Origin: Verrucomicrobiia bacterium
GTDB lineage: Bacteria; Verrucomicrobiota; Verrucomicrobiia; Limisphaerales; Pedosphaeraceae
Direction: 5' to 3'
Length of the DNA: 52,035 bases
Assembly (NCBI GenBank): GCA_036268055.1
Contig: DATAUW010000022.1
Location: 1-52,035, forward strand
The translations under genes and the position numbers were made by a program. This document shows, in pieces, positions 32,801 through 39,587 of the stretch (its first letter is position 1; every line of letters starts with the position of its first letter). The notes below the pieces were generated by a model. It made no database searches, was not told where the DNA came from, and worked only from the letters and a program-made list of their open reading frames with translations.

Positions 32801-33603
32801 AACTGTTCATCCTGATAACCGGATATTTGATTCGTGCGTATAAAGGGATCAGGACATTGCGTAAATTCCGTCCAAATTTGCAAAAAAGTGGTTTGTGGAT
32901 TTAAGTTCCATTCAGCGGGCGACGGTGGTTGTTGCCGCAAAATAACATCCTGTTCCAAACCTTGTTTGGTGTAGGTATATCGGACATCGGCTTGAAAATC
33001 GGTGAACGCATTCGTGTAAAGGGCTTGATTGAGCGTCGGCAGGAGCTGACCGACTGAATCCTGCAATTCAGCGATTAGAACATTGGTTCCAGTTGATGCG
33101 TCATAATAACCGATGCCCATTATGCGACTGCTCATCGCTTCACCGTCGGATTCAACCAAGTGGATTCCTCCGGTAGTGTTGATATTTCCTGCAAAATAGA
33201 TCTGATGTTGCCCGTTGGTAGCGGCGGCGCCGCCAGACGTTATTTCAATATTCTCGGACGATTCAATCCACTGACCGCCAACCAAATGATGCATTCCCGT
33301 AGAAAGCTCCTTAACAAAATTTGTTCGAGACGAAATGCGTCTCGCATTGTCCGATCGTGCTTCAATCCGCTGCCACACACGATCATTTGCTCCCTTTGCC
33401 CCTAAGTTATACGCGGAGAGTAGCCCCGGCGTGGAATTGCTACCTTGAGATTGCGCGTAGCTAGAACAGCAAAATAAACTGAAGATGGCAAACCCAAGAA
33501 TTGCTCTAAGCGTCCGCCAGGTTGATTCGGTGTTGAAATTGCTAATGCTAGAGAGCAAAGAAATTGGATTAGATTTTAAAAGGACAAACCTCGGTGTGCG
33601 CAT
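26860..33603 (-). CDS. Giant secreted multidomain protein with C-terminal alpha/beta-hydrolase
   Basis: A 2247-residue exported protein. The long n-region and hydrophobic core (LRAILGFAIFSLFCCSSYAQ) end near residue 51. About 350-900 look like parallel beta-helix repeats (NAGAYIFGGAGQTNDYRYLRIVYAG, NVWDCQFVKCGTAVA). About 980-1030 hold EF-hand/thrombospondin-type calcium motifs (DTNGDGVTNL, DYDNDGTNN). About 1040-1400 are Ig-like modules with DTVLPVIAVTNP and GDVTPPTITISYP. The end carries an alpha/beta-hydrolase: oxyanion region NLVFIHGYNVNEQQARG at ~1864 and nucleophile elbow VVAHSLGNML at ~1948. Esterase or lipase activity is plausible. It leads a two-gene operon, AT-rich and within the mobile island. 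Confidence 0.85.
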   Translation of the reverse strand: MRTPRFVLLKSNPISLLSSISNFNTESTWRTLRAILGFAIFSLFCCSSYAQSQGSNSTPGLLSAYNLGAKGANDRVWQRIEARSDNARRISSRTNFVKELSTGMHHLVGGQWIESSENIEITSGGAAATNGQHQIYFAGNINTTGGIHLVESDGEAMSSRIMGIGYYDASTGTNVLIAELQDSVGQLLPTLNQALYTNAFTDFQADVRYTYTKQGLEQDVILRQQPPSPAEWNLNPQTTFLQIWTEFTQCPDPFIRTNQISGYQDEQLDFGLMEMGEGKAFSLDGQSNLTPVFKHWRTFPESGRKFLVEEIPFSSISSQLASLPLPATTNGTGSSTPSTNSKDGAQLHRASKHPVLLAAKSVNAKPVPMTAAKNVKPVTGFVLDYIIVNTMSNFTFQADTTYYVSGPVTLNGTTTIEGGAVIKYTNSPTAQITLNGPLVCTTGPYRPAILTQVQDNSVGQIIYSGSAHPTNLNAGAYIFGGAGQTNDYRYLRIVYAGTGITNSSGPVNVWDCQFVKCGTAVAAGAGQTINLHNVLITQATNCAATTGTVTGEQVTVGQAQTFCPLGYSGAFLTNCIIAGVTDQTGVSTDHSITNGSGLFYQLGVGSFYLSTNSAARSFGTPNINPITLRDIEQKTTFSPELVLDQVISNNTIFSPQVARDTNNTPDAGYHYDAIDYLCGTVYVTNAILSVQPGTVVGGFGLKSDPSYFFIGPNSILIDGAAQLNCLGQPTNLAHFVTYDTVQEEADTNWTVNTSDYVFVFNGQVYFPTADFRFADWSCLAGETWFIDWFDNGGTFNLRDCQFHSGALEGGLSSAVNIINCLFDRTDIEFFVSATSAAKNNTVYGGAFFFYNEYATGLSIQNNLFDRSALAISPTNSLDHNAFANSNNFSNFDPLFFNSVMLSNSPGYEVGPLGSFYQYGTSSLINDGSTNANLLGLYEYTVTTNEVKDGTNIVSIGYHYVATDTNGSPLSTLWLGIPDYLVDTNGDGVTNLTKWQIKYFGHTGVDPYADYDNDGTNNITEYINGTDPNQISFSLSVSNNLVNSDIVPVQLNISGGVPSSISVVVNSNFASAVWLPYTNSTVTVPLGTNDGEYDIQIGLEGLTTNMEQIFLGISVVRDTVLPVIAVTNPISSGVSNSVIQLEGYVSKEVAQLTYDLSNAVGVLSNQQIYITGQYADASTSAFTTNYFHGYDIFLASGTNAITIHAIDRAGNITSTNINYVLDYTGDVTPPTITISYPLSNSMVASSNFTLIGNVDLDTVAIVVKSTNATQSAVIDRNGGFSVLGLALTDVTNIFTVIATDGAGNSTTNTLSVLKGSLVLTVNPLSSSQLSGSTVTMTGTISDGSQSVWVNGVAATVTGTSWSATVTAPGGNTLSAVVQAGTSLSSPVGDLPVLASMPPIVRASGWILNQTQTHDSFCAGPSFESSFYNNYYQSWSLGFGGISTYISGSSVSSSGDCSSAVVWPTNWPDGAVLDGTQMCGSTSDPYSEATPTDDGWGFTSYETQRTGSGPEEDCLPGASRNTSTITIENRTKIQLSTGGVAQPGVQRIVRLLAYAYDAYGDIPANQIELFGQSLTATATNAYVGELFMSFPAGSTQDVPIRVFDSGNALSTDYGFYVTAEEIPLQMVSDGNKDGLISFDGSDVNTQANPWRFWIDDSQESGDITSGSDDQIPGSISPNSANSAVNGRNDLVNFFPIAINFGDTLEKLSPTNGYEYRLSQSDEAIAIVYTSLPLNDSFDYLTNSSSDARYGTFGNGPSLADTIPISGAGSLTLSTNFLNYAMTNDGIGLILVEGLKSTSNPLMLEIWQNGSKLLSVPFYLSLTGVEQMFRHVNLAYVTAGSNAVPARALAPNEPISTNNKNLVFIHGYNVNEQQARGVESEMFKRFFWSDSHAHFYGLTWNASVSQGAIIKNVSGNLQTNIVNAFLTSPYLAIILSNLNLTGQTVVVAHSLGNMLALSAISDHGASPDKYFMLDSAVALEAIDGTLETDPGMVLPSWSNYDNRLWATEWHNLYATNDARSLLTWKDRLANLNFTTEIFNFYSSGEEVLREFPGTPPEDLTDSIGVILSDMAIGVDQAAYAWVWQEKNKGRMDGNDFVSSNHGGWKFNAFYDTTNGDVAQLLDTNTAASLSDSQLSTQAFFSFVSDPDSDFPFAVDSALELTTGSTYAAANRDRILSDAIPSRTLPIGANFSAVLGADHNIDMQNSFTSGYPLSRTTGLEAFKWHHSDFDYVAYPFVFRLFNKIVTSGELK

Positions 33604-34072
33604 ATGGGTAGCTAGAGTATAATCGGCGATGCTTTTGACAGTGCGAAAGCCCTGATGGCAGGCGTGTGCCCCTGCCTTTCAAGTAGGCCAATCAATTGTC
33701 GAAAATGTATTTGCACAAAAAAACAGACATCAGATTGCATGGGTGCCCTTCAAAATCTCCTTGAAAACAGTCTGCATCAGACTGGCCAAGTTACAGATTG
33801 GCCGCATGGTAAACTCGCATGCCTAACTGACAAGACATTTCTTAATTATTTTAAAAAGTATAACGGATTCTTAAAGATACTAATCTATAGATGTCTAATA
33901 TTAGTGCGCCTTACGACCGTTAGAGCGTAATATGGCCGCTCTATATAACAATAATAAGACATTTTTTTCTGAGGGTCTTCTCATGGGGATGAGTTAAGGA
34001 AATACCCCTTTACCGGACACGATAGTGTCCGGAAATGTTTTTGATCTGCTCGCCAAGCCAGTCTCGGGAGCA
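33604..34072. other. Intergenic region upstream of the giant gene
   Basis: A 469-bp AT-rich stretch between the giant gene's start and the replication-relaxation gene's stop. It should contain the promoter of the giant gene and holds island hairpin copy 2 at 34013-34032. One 91-codon plus-strand frame here has scattered Cys and no protein-like features. I see no convincing gene. Confidence 0.6.
34013..34046 (+). terminator. Island hairpin copy 2
   Basis: A perfect 8-bp stem CCGGACAC/GTGTCCGG with loop GATA is followed by AAATGTTTTTGA. It is homologous to the hairpins at 25672 and 35391. It lies 40 nt from the stop of the replication-relaxation gene, so it may also act on the minus strand. 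Confidence 0.65.
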
Positions 34073-34951
34073 TTATGATTTAATACATTTGACTATCCTC
34101 GCCCCTCCATCCGCGCTCGGTTTTTTCAAACAGAAGCATGCCTTTATGTTACCCAGAGCGTCATTTCTTATTTCATCTAAGGTTGAAAGACATACCTGAT
34201 TGGGTAAGTGTCGGACATCAAGAAGTTGTTTGGCCGTGTTATTACGCCGCTCGTGATTTAAGAGCACGATAAGCAGCCGAAAGGGAAATTGCTTAAAATC
34301 GCTGCGTTTGCCTCCGCACTTTACGGCAAAGTCGCCGGACGTGTAATGACTAGAGTAGTCGGCGACGCGTCTCACAAGTTTGTCCTGGCTTTCAGTGCTG
34401 CGGTCAACTTCCAAAAAGAACACCCGTTCCGACAACCCTTCGGATTCCTTTTCGTGAATGCGAATGAATCCGTCCGGCTTTACGAGCGGAGTTTTACTTC
34501 CCGATCCAGGCCGATTTGGCTCAAACTGGCAGAGGAGCGGCCACGTTATAAATTCTGCGACTGAAAAGCGCGGATGTTTCTGAAGTGCTATATGAAAGGC
34601 GGCTTTTACATCCATCACGTCAATCTCGTGTGCCACGGTCGAATCGCCTACGTCAGCCCGTCGTTCAAGGGAACGCAGGGGCATGTGTGGATACATTTCC
34701 AAACGGCCTGATTCAGCGAGAGTCTGGATGCCCTTTTTTAAAAGAAAAAGAACCGATTTTTCTGTAACAGCTCTTTCGCGCTCGGCGATGAGCCGGGCCG
34801 CTTTAAGCTTTTGAACCCGCTTTTTCGCTGCTTCACGGCTTCCTTCGAAGTGCAAATGCGCGACCTGAAGGGAAGTCATGATGCGGGACTCAAACAAGCT
34901 CTGCAAAAAATCGAGATCGCGAGGGGTGATTTGGATTCCGTCGAATTTCAT
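34073..34951 (-). CDS. Replication-relaxation family protein
   Basis: A 292-residue protein of the replication-relaxation family, found in plasmids and integrative elements. The N-terminal winged-helix-like region (ITPRDLDFLQSLFESRIMTSLQVAHLHF, GSREAAKKRVQKLKAARLIAERERAV) spans ~8-65. A nuclease-like core follows with LVKPDGFIRIHEKE at ~155-168 and RVFFLEVDRSTESQDKLVRRVADY at ~178-201, the D...E.D pattern of PD-(D/E)XK folds. Relatives help start plasmid replication or relax DNA. It is the best-preserved element gene in the island and marks its right part. Confidence 0.82.
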   Translation of the reverse strand: MKFDGIQITPRDLDFLQSLFESRIMTSLQVAHLHFEGSREAAKKRVQKLKAARLIAERERAVTEKSVLFLLKKGIQTLAESGRLEMYPHMPLRSLERRADVGDSTVAHEIDVMDVKAAFHIALQKHPRFSVAEFITWPLLCQFEPNRPGSGSKTPLVKPDGFIRIHEKESEGLSERVFFLEVDRSTESQDKLVRRVADYSSHYTSGDFAVKCGGKRSDFKQFPFRLLIVLLNHERRNNTAKQLLDVRHLPNQVCLSTLDEIRNDALGNIKACFCLKKPSADGGARIVKCIKS

Positions 34952-34978
34952 TTCACCATATTACCATGAACGATAATT

Positions 34979-35269
34979 TTAACTGATTCTACGTTTGACC
35001 GCGATCTTTTCGGCCGTTTTGCCGATGAGATTTGTCTCGAGGCTCGCCTTACGTTCATCAATCATTTTGGAGGCGTCCGAACTGCGAAACATGAATGGCA
35101 ACTTTTGGTAGATTTTTTTGAGATAGGACTTTTGCATTGCTGCGGTTGCCGGTGTTCGTTTGATGGTGGGAGTTGCCAGCATCGCGGGTTGTCTTTCGCC
35201 AGCGAGCTTCACCACAAAATGGCGGTGCTGAAGATCGTGGAGAGCTGCCATGGCTTTGAATATTGCCAA
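34979..35269 (-). CDS. Element-encoded protein, probable C-terminal fragment
   Basis: A 96-residue frame starting at TTG. The reading frame is open further upstream to a stop near 35386 and reads FFYLPEAYTTGILRLKNPETLAIFKAM. The real protein, or its remnant, therefore extends beyond this start. The tail (HFVVKLAGERQPAML...YLKKIYQKLPFMFR...IDERKASLE) resembles in layout the C-terminal ends of conjugation ATPases, but this is weak. It lies 27 nt upstream of the replication-relaxation gene. Function is unknown. Confidence 0.4.
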   Translation of the reverse strand: MAIFKAMAALHDLQHRHFVVKLAGERQPAMLATPTIKRTPATAAMQKSYLKKIYQKLPFMFRSSDASKMIDERKASLETNLIGKTAEKIAVKRRIS

Positions 35270-35390
35270 AGTCTCGGGGTTTTTGAGCCTAAGGATGCCT
35301 GTCGTATAGGCTTCCGGCAGGTAAAAAAACTGTGAGTCTTTGGCAAGGCACCCGTCCCTCCCTCGGTCGCTCCCGCACCCGTTTTACCCG

Positions 35391-35645
35391 TAAAGGACAT
35401 GATGTCCTTTATGAGTTTTCTTGTCCGTGGGTGAACACGTTCTTGGTCGCGTGAGCGACCCGAGCGCGGCGCGATAGCGCACGCGCGAGGATGACTCCCC
35501 GATCATCCAATACAATAGGATGTCGGGGGTGGACACTGTGGGGAAAACTTTAAAATATGTCGTCAATACGGCCTGCATTTGGATTACGACCCTTCCCCAC
35601 AGCGGGGAAGGGTGTGGGGAACCCCTTACGGGTTCGAATCCTTGC
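35391..35645. other. Hairpin-dense non-coding segment at the right edge of the island
   Basis: Five stems lie in 255 bp. They are TAAAGGACA/TGTCCTTTA at 35391-35411 (island hairpin copy 3) and GGTCGC-gtga-GCGACC at 35445-35460. Next is CCCCGA-t-CATCC/GGATG-TCGGGG at 35497-35528. The last two are CCCTTCCCC-acagc-GGGGAAGGG at 35590-35612 and GAACCC-cttac-GGGTTC at 35619-35635. Such clusters are typical of transfer origins, replication origins or attachment regions. No gene is visible in 35390-35771. Confidence 0.6.
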
Positions 35646-35771
35646 ACACGCACGTTCGTATATGGTTCAGTAGCGTGCACCATGTTTCCATCCGCGTCTT
35701 TTTTTTGTTTGGATTACCCTTATGGTCGGCGCGCCTGTCGTCGCGGCTGAAACTTGTGACGGCGCTACCGG

Positions 35772-37013
35772 TCACGTTTTCAACCCGCGGAGGTCGGCCT
35801 CAAGGTGCTCGGGATGCCGCATCATTTGCTCCCACGTGACGTTGGTTTTCCGGTAGGCCGCCATCCGGCCCAAAATCGTTGCCAATGTGCTCCGCACACT
35901 GGGCGGGACGGTTGGATTGGCAACATTGCCGGTGGTGATGTTTTCGTAGAAAGCGGCAATATTCGCCTCTGCGCCGGTGCGGTAAAGGTCTGTCGGATCC
36001 GCGATCAACACTTCATCCCTGCTGCGCAGCGTGCACTTGCTGTAATAGTGAGTGTCCGCAGTGCCGTCAGTGCCAAAAACCCTGCACATGATTTCTTCAA
36101 AGCCATAACCGACCTGTTTGGCGCTGAAGGTCAATAGAATCTCTTTCGGAAACTGATACATCACCGAAACATGGTCCAGGTTATCCCCAATGAAATCACG
36201 GAATTTGCCGCCCGAGCCATGGGCGCTTATCGGAGCGTCGTCGAGCAGCCAGCACGCCAGGTCAATGGAGTGAATGTCTTGTTCGGTGATGATGCCGCCG
36301 GAAAGCGCCAGGTCGGTGATCCATCCGCGCAACCGCAGCTCCGGGTCCTTTGGGTTGGCGCGTCGTCCATCATCCGCGATTTTGCCGACTTCGCCGGTCT
36401 GATATCCGGCCTCCGCCGAAACAATCCGGCCAAGGCCGCCCTGATGAACATAGTTGACAATCTTTTGAATATCGGGATGGGTGCGTGTCTGAAAATCCAC
36501 TAGGAAGCACAGCTTGTTTTCTGTCGCGCGACGGGCGCTGGCTTCCACGGTCAGGCAGCCCGGCACGTCCACAGCGATGGGTTTGGCCAGATAGACATGT
36601 TTGCCCGCCGCCACCGCTGCCGCCGCGTGTATCGGATGAAAGTAGGCCGGGCATATAATGGCCACCGCATCGAGTTTTTGCTCCAACAGGCGCTGGTACG
36701 CCGAAAGGCCCGTGAACCGGCGCTCCGCCGGAACGCCCAGCTTCTCGCCTCCCGCGTCCGCTTTGTCCTGAAAATAATCCGCAACGGCCACAAAATTGTA
36801 GCCGCCTTGTTTGCGGAAAAGATCGGCAATCCAGACGCCACGCGTGCCGCACCCGATAAGGCCGATGTTTATTTTGTTCCTGGCGGGAGCTTCGGCGCCC
36901 AGGCCGGAGGGTAGAATGGCAAACGTCGCTGCGGATACGCCGGCGGCGGCTATAAAACGCCTGCGGCTGATGTTGGATGCCTCAGATGCTATCTTGCTGC
37001 TCAATGGGTTCAT
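35772..37013 (-). CDS. Tat-exported Gfo/Idh/MocA family oxidoreductase
   Basis: A 413-residue oxidoreductase with a Tat signal (NISRRRFIAAAGVSAATFAILPS) at ~14-36. The Rossmann fold is at ~48 (INIGLIGCGTRGVW). The family motif is AKPIAVDVPG at ~140, where the usual EKP reads AKP. A C-terminal GGIITEQDIHSIDLACWLLDDAP segment carries the substrate-binding His/Asp. ATG 37013 begins the Tat signal. It is the last gene of a minus-strand operon with DUF1080 and a second oxidoreductase. In this arrangement these enzymes probably oxidise glycosides at C3 before DUF1080 cleaves them, as described for 3-keto-glycoside pathways. Confidence 0.9.
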   Translation of the reverse strand: MNPLSSKIASEASNISRRRFIAAAGVSAATFAILPSGLGAEAPARNKINIGLIGCGTRGVWIADLFRKQGGYNFVAVADYFQDKADAGGEKLGVPAERRFTGLSAYQRLLEQKLDAVAIICPAYFHPIHAAAAVAAGKHVYLAKPIAVDVPGCLTVEASARRATENKLCFLVDFQTRTHPDIQKIVNYVHQGGLGRIVSAEAGYQTGEVGKIADDGRRANPKDPELRLRGWITDLALSGGIITEQDIHSIDLACWLLDDAPISAHGSGGKFRDFIGDNLDHVSVMYQFPKEILLTFSAKQVGYGFEEIMCRVFGTDGTADTHYYSKCTLRSRDEVLIADPTDLYRTGAEANIAAFYENITTGNVANPTVPPSVRSTLATILGRMAAYRKTNVTWEQMMRHPEHLEADLRGLKT

Positions 37014-37099
37014 AGAATTGCGGAGTTTGATGCGGTTGATTTCTGGTGGAGGCGTTTCAGCCAGGTGATGTCTAAATGGCCTGAGTCGGCGGCGCGGAG

Positions 37100-37948
37100 C
37101 TAAAGTGGCCGCACCCAGATTTCCCGGAAACGCACCGGGCAATTATGAGCGCCAAGGACCAGCGGGCCTTTGCCTGCCACCCGTCCAGTCTCTGGAATAT
37201 CGCGCGGCCGGCGTTGGTCATGAATTTCGGTTTCCAGATGCACCAGCACACCGTTGTGCAACATCGTAACCCGGCCCGGTCTGACAACTTTGCCGTCTTC
37301 AAAAACCGGGACCGTGAAAAAAATGTCATAGGTCTGCCATTCCCCCGGCGGACGCGTAACATTGACCAATGGAGGCGTCTCACCATATATCGCCGCAGCC
37401 TGGCCATCCGGATAGATCTTCTCGTTGTACGAATCGAAAATCTGAATTTCATAACGGCCCATCAGCAGGACACCGTTATTGCCGCGCTCATCCCACGGAG
37501 CGACAAATCCCGCGGGCGCCATCCACTCGACATGGATTTGGACACTGCCGAACTCCTGCTTCGAGGTAAGCATGCTTTTGCTCTTGACCGGAGCCACCAG
37601 AAAACCGTCCTGAATCGTATGATCCGTGGGTTGCCATTGATCGAGGTTCTTTCCATCGAACAGCACAATGGCGTCGGCTGGAATGGGGGCAGGCGGACCG
37701 GCTTTGCCCGGATCAATGCGCCGGGGCGCCGGACGGTCGGGATCATGCAATCGCCATTCGCACCATGAAAGTTTCGGGGAGTCCTTGTGCCCGTACACGC
37801 CGGAGCCGTCCTTGGCGTAAACCAGGAAATCAGGGAGATCATTGATCGCTCCCCGAACAGATGAACCGAAAAAGCCAAGACCGAGCAGAACCACCGCGGC
37901 CAGGAGAGCCGCAGAATTCATTTTCATCGAGATTTCAGTGGGTTTCAT
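37100..37948 (-). CDS. Exported DUF1080 protein (3-keto-disaccharide hydrolase-like)
   Basis: A 282-residue secreted beta-sandwich. The signal peptide (MNSAALLAAVVLLGLGFFGSSVRG) is followed by a linker with LHDPDRPAPRRIDPG and the DUF1080 domain: AIVLFDGKNLDQWQP at ~80, DGFLVAP, FGSVQIHVEWMAP, GNNGVLLMGRYEIQIFDSY, PGEWQTYDIFF and PVRFREIWVRPL. Members act on 3-keto-glucosides and related oxidised glycosides. It sits between two Tat-exported oxidoreductases in one operon (gaps 65 and 86 nt), consistent with oxidation followed by cleavage. ATG 37948 is chosen; a TTG at 37981 is an alternative. Confidence 0.88.
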   Translation of the reverse strand: MKPTEISMKMNSAALLAAVVLLGLGFFGSSVRGAINDLPDFLVYAKDGSGVYGHKDSPKLSWCEWRLHDPDRPAPRRIDPGKAGPPAPIPADAIVLFDGKNLDQWQPTDHTIQDGFLVAPVKSKSMLTSKQEFGSVQIHVEWMAPAGFVAPWDERGNNGVLLMGRYEIQIFDSYNEKIYPDGQAAAIYGETPPLVNVTRPPGEWQTYDIFFTVPVFEDGKVVRPGRVTMLHNGVLVHLETEIHDQRRPRDIPETGRVAGKGPLVLGAHNCPVRFREIWVRPL

Positions 37949-38013
37949 TGTTTTGGATTTCAGAGATTGTGAAGTGGTCAAAATTTTTCACACGATGCCG
38001 GTTGAAGAGAAAA

Positions 38014-39291
38014 CTAAGCGAGTGTCCACGGTTTGCGCATCGGGCGGTCAATCATGGCATTCGCCTGAACGTCGTTTTCAAACCGCTCGGCCGCCGGATC
38101 CCACTTGAGCTTGCGCCCCAGCCGGAGCGAGAAATTGGCCAGGTGGCATACAGTCGCCACCCGGTGGCCGACATCCACTGGGAAATAAGGGTCCTTGCGG
38201 CTCTTCATGCACTTGAGGAAATCATCGTGTTCTCCTTCGGGATTTGTGTAGAGATGAATCTCGTTCGGGCCGATGACGGAATCAAGGATTTCGGTGGAAC
38301 TGGCTTCGAGCGGAGCGCGCCATCCGCGGTTGCCAATCCAGCCGTCGCTGCCGATGAACTTGAGGCTTGGACTGCCCGGAGCGCAGGTCATGATGACGCC
38401 GTTGGCGTAGCGAAAAGTCACATTATAATCGTTGGGCGTGTTGTAGAGTCCGCCTTCCCAAAGCGTGCCGGTGCTTTCGACCTCGACCGGCCCGCTGCGT
38501 TCAGTATCATTTGCCCATTGTGCGGTATCAAAGAGGTGCGCACCCCAATCTACGATCACTCCTCCGGAATAGTCCCAGATGTATCGGAAATTGCCAAAGC
38601 AACGGTCTTTGGTATAAGGCGCGTCCGGAGCGGGGCCGAGCCACATATCGTAGTCGAAATCCGGCGGCACCGGTTGCGGGGTTGGATCGCCGGCCGTCTT
38701 GGGCGCCTTGGGCAGGAGGACTTCAATCTTCTGCAACTTGCCAATGCGTCCGTTGCGCACCAATTCCGCCATGCGATGGTACATCGGCAGTGAGCGGTCT
38801 TCGGTGCTCGTCTGAAATACGCGGCCATATTTCCGGATCGTTTCGACGAGAATCCTGCCTTCGCCAATCGTTAAAGTGGGCTTCTCGCATTGAATGTCTT
38901 TGCCAGCCCGCGCGGCCTGAATGCTGATGAGGGTGTGCCAGTGGTCCGGCGTCGAGATCATCACCGCATCTATGTCCTTCCGGGCGATCACATCCCGGAA
39001 ATCCTTGCTCATCGCGCAATCCTCATTATCGTAGCGTGCGTCCACGAATTTCTTGGCCCGGCGCATACGATGGCCGTCAACGTCGCACACCATCAAGACC
39101 CTCGCATCATACCTTTTGAGATAGTCTATCAGATTCCATTCAACCCCATGAGTGCCCATGCCGATGAAGCCGATATTAATCCGCTTGCTCGGCGCGGCCG
39201 CCCCCAGCACGGACGCAGGAATGAAAGTGGGAAGCGCCAACCCTGCGGCGGCAGTCCGGATAAAGCGGCGCCTGGAAATGGATTTTTTCAT
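38014..39291 (-). CDS. Tat-exported Gfo/Idh/MocA family oxidoreductase
   Basis: A 425-residue oxidoreductase with a Tat signal MKKSISRRRFIRTAAAGLALPTF at its start. The Rossmann fold is at ~37 (INIGFIGMGTHGVEWN). The STPDHWHTLISIQAARAGKDIQCEKPTLT segment is at ~113-142. The C-terminal domain includes GGVIVDWGAHLFDTAQWAND at ~250. It is the first gene of a three-gene minus-strand operon. Upstream at 39451-39484 lies a 20-bp-spaced direct repeat suited to an AraC/XylR-type regulator, which is encoded just upstream. The substrate is probably a glycoside. Confidence 0.91.
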   Translation of the reverse strand: MKKSISRRRFIRTAAAGLALPTFIPASVLGAAAPSKRINIGFIGMGTHGVEWNLIDYLKRYDARVLMVCDVDGHRMRRAKKFVDARYDNEDCAMSKDFRDVIARKDIDAVMISTPDHWHTLISIQAARAGKDIQCEKPTLTIGEGRILVETIRKYGRVFQTSTEDRSLPMYHRMAELVRNGRIGKLQKIEVLLPKAPKTAGDPTPQPVPPDFDYDMWLGPAPDAPYTKDRCFGNFRYIWDYSGGVIVDWGAHLFDTAQWANDTERSGPVEVESTGTLWEGGLYNTPNDYNVTFRYANGVIMTCAPGSPSLKFIGSDGWIGNRGWRAPLEASSTEILDSVIGPNEIHLYTNPEGEHDDFLKCMKSRKDPYFPVDVGHRVATVCHLANFSLRLGRKLKWDPAAERFENDVQANAMIDRPMRKPWTLA

Positions 39292-39450
39292 TTTGTCATG
39301 AAATTTTGGGATAACAGTTTCCTCCGCTGATAAAATCGGCGCGCCTCGCGTTGGACTGTTTCACGAACGTCAATTCTGACCTCTTGCATTACCACTCCAT
39401 GGTGAAGGGGAACAAAGTATGGGTCAATTTAATTGAACACTTTACGCCAA

Positions 39451-39484
39451 AACTGATATGATAACAGGTGAACTGATATGATAA
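39451..39484 (-). promoter_or_regulatory. Direct repeat, candidate operator for the XylR-type regulator
   Basis: AACTGATATGATAA occurs at 39451-39464 and again at 39471-39484, exactly 20 bp apart, so both sit on one face of the helix. It lies ~160-190 bp upstream of the first gene of the oxidoreductase-DUF1080 operon. A palindromic TCAATTTAATTGA lies beside it near 39424. AraC-type regulators usually bind such repeats. The 296-bp gap shows nothing else. Confidence 0.55.
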
Positions 39485-39587
39485 AAACGCGTGGATGTGC
39501 CCCGCCCATGGGGTGGCTGTCTGCCTGAAGCCGTATCGCGCAGATCACGGTAACGGTATAATCATTTTCTGCGAATGCTTCTCCCCG

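Noticed and set aside
33655-33930. 91-codon plus-strand frame with several Cys
   Set aside because: No signal, no domain and no ribosome binding site. It lies in the AT-rich upstream region of the giant gene.
35629-35655. Sequence GGTTCGAATCC resembling the T-arm of a tRNA, perhaps an attachment-site copy
   Set aside because: The flanks do not form the T-stem or an acceptor stem. The motif is half of the local hairpin GAACCC-CTTAC-GGGTTC. It does not match the tRNA-Leu 3' end closely.
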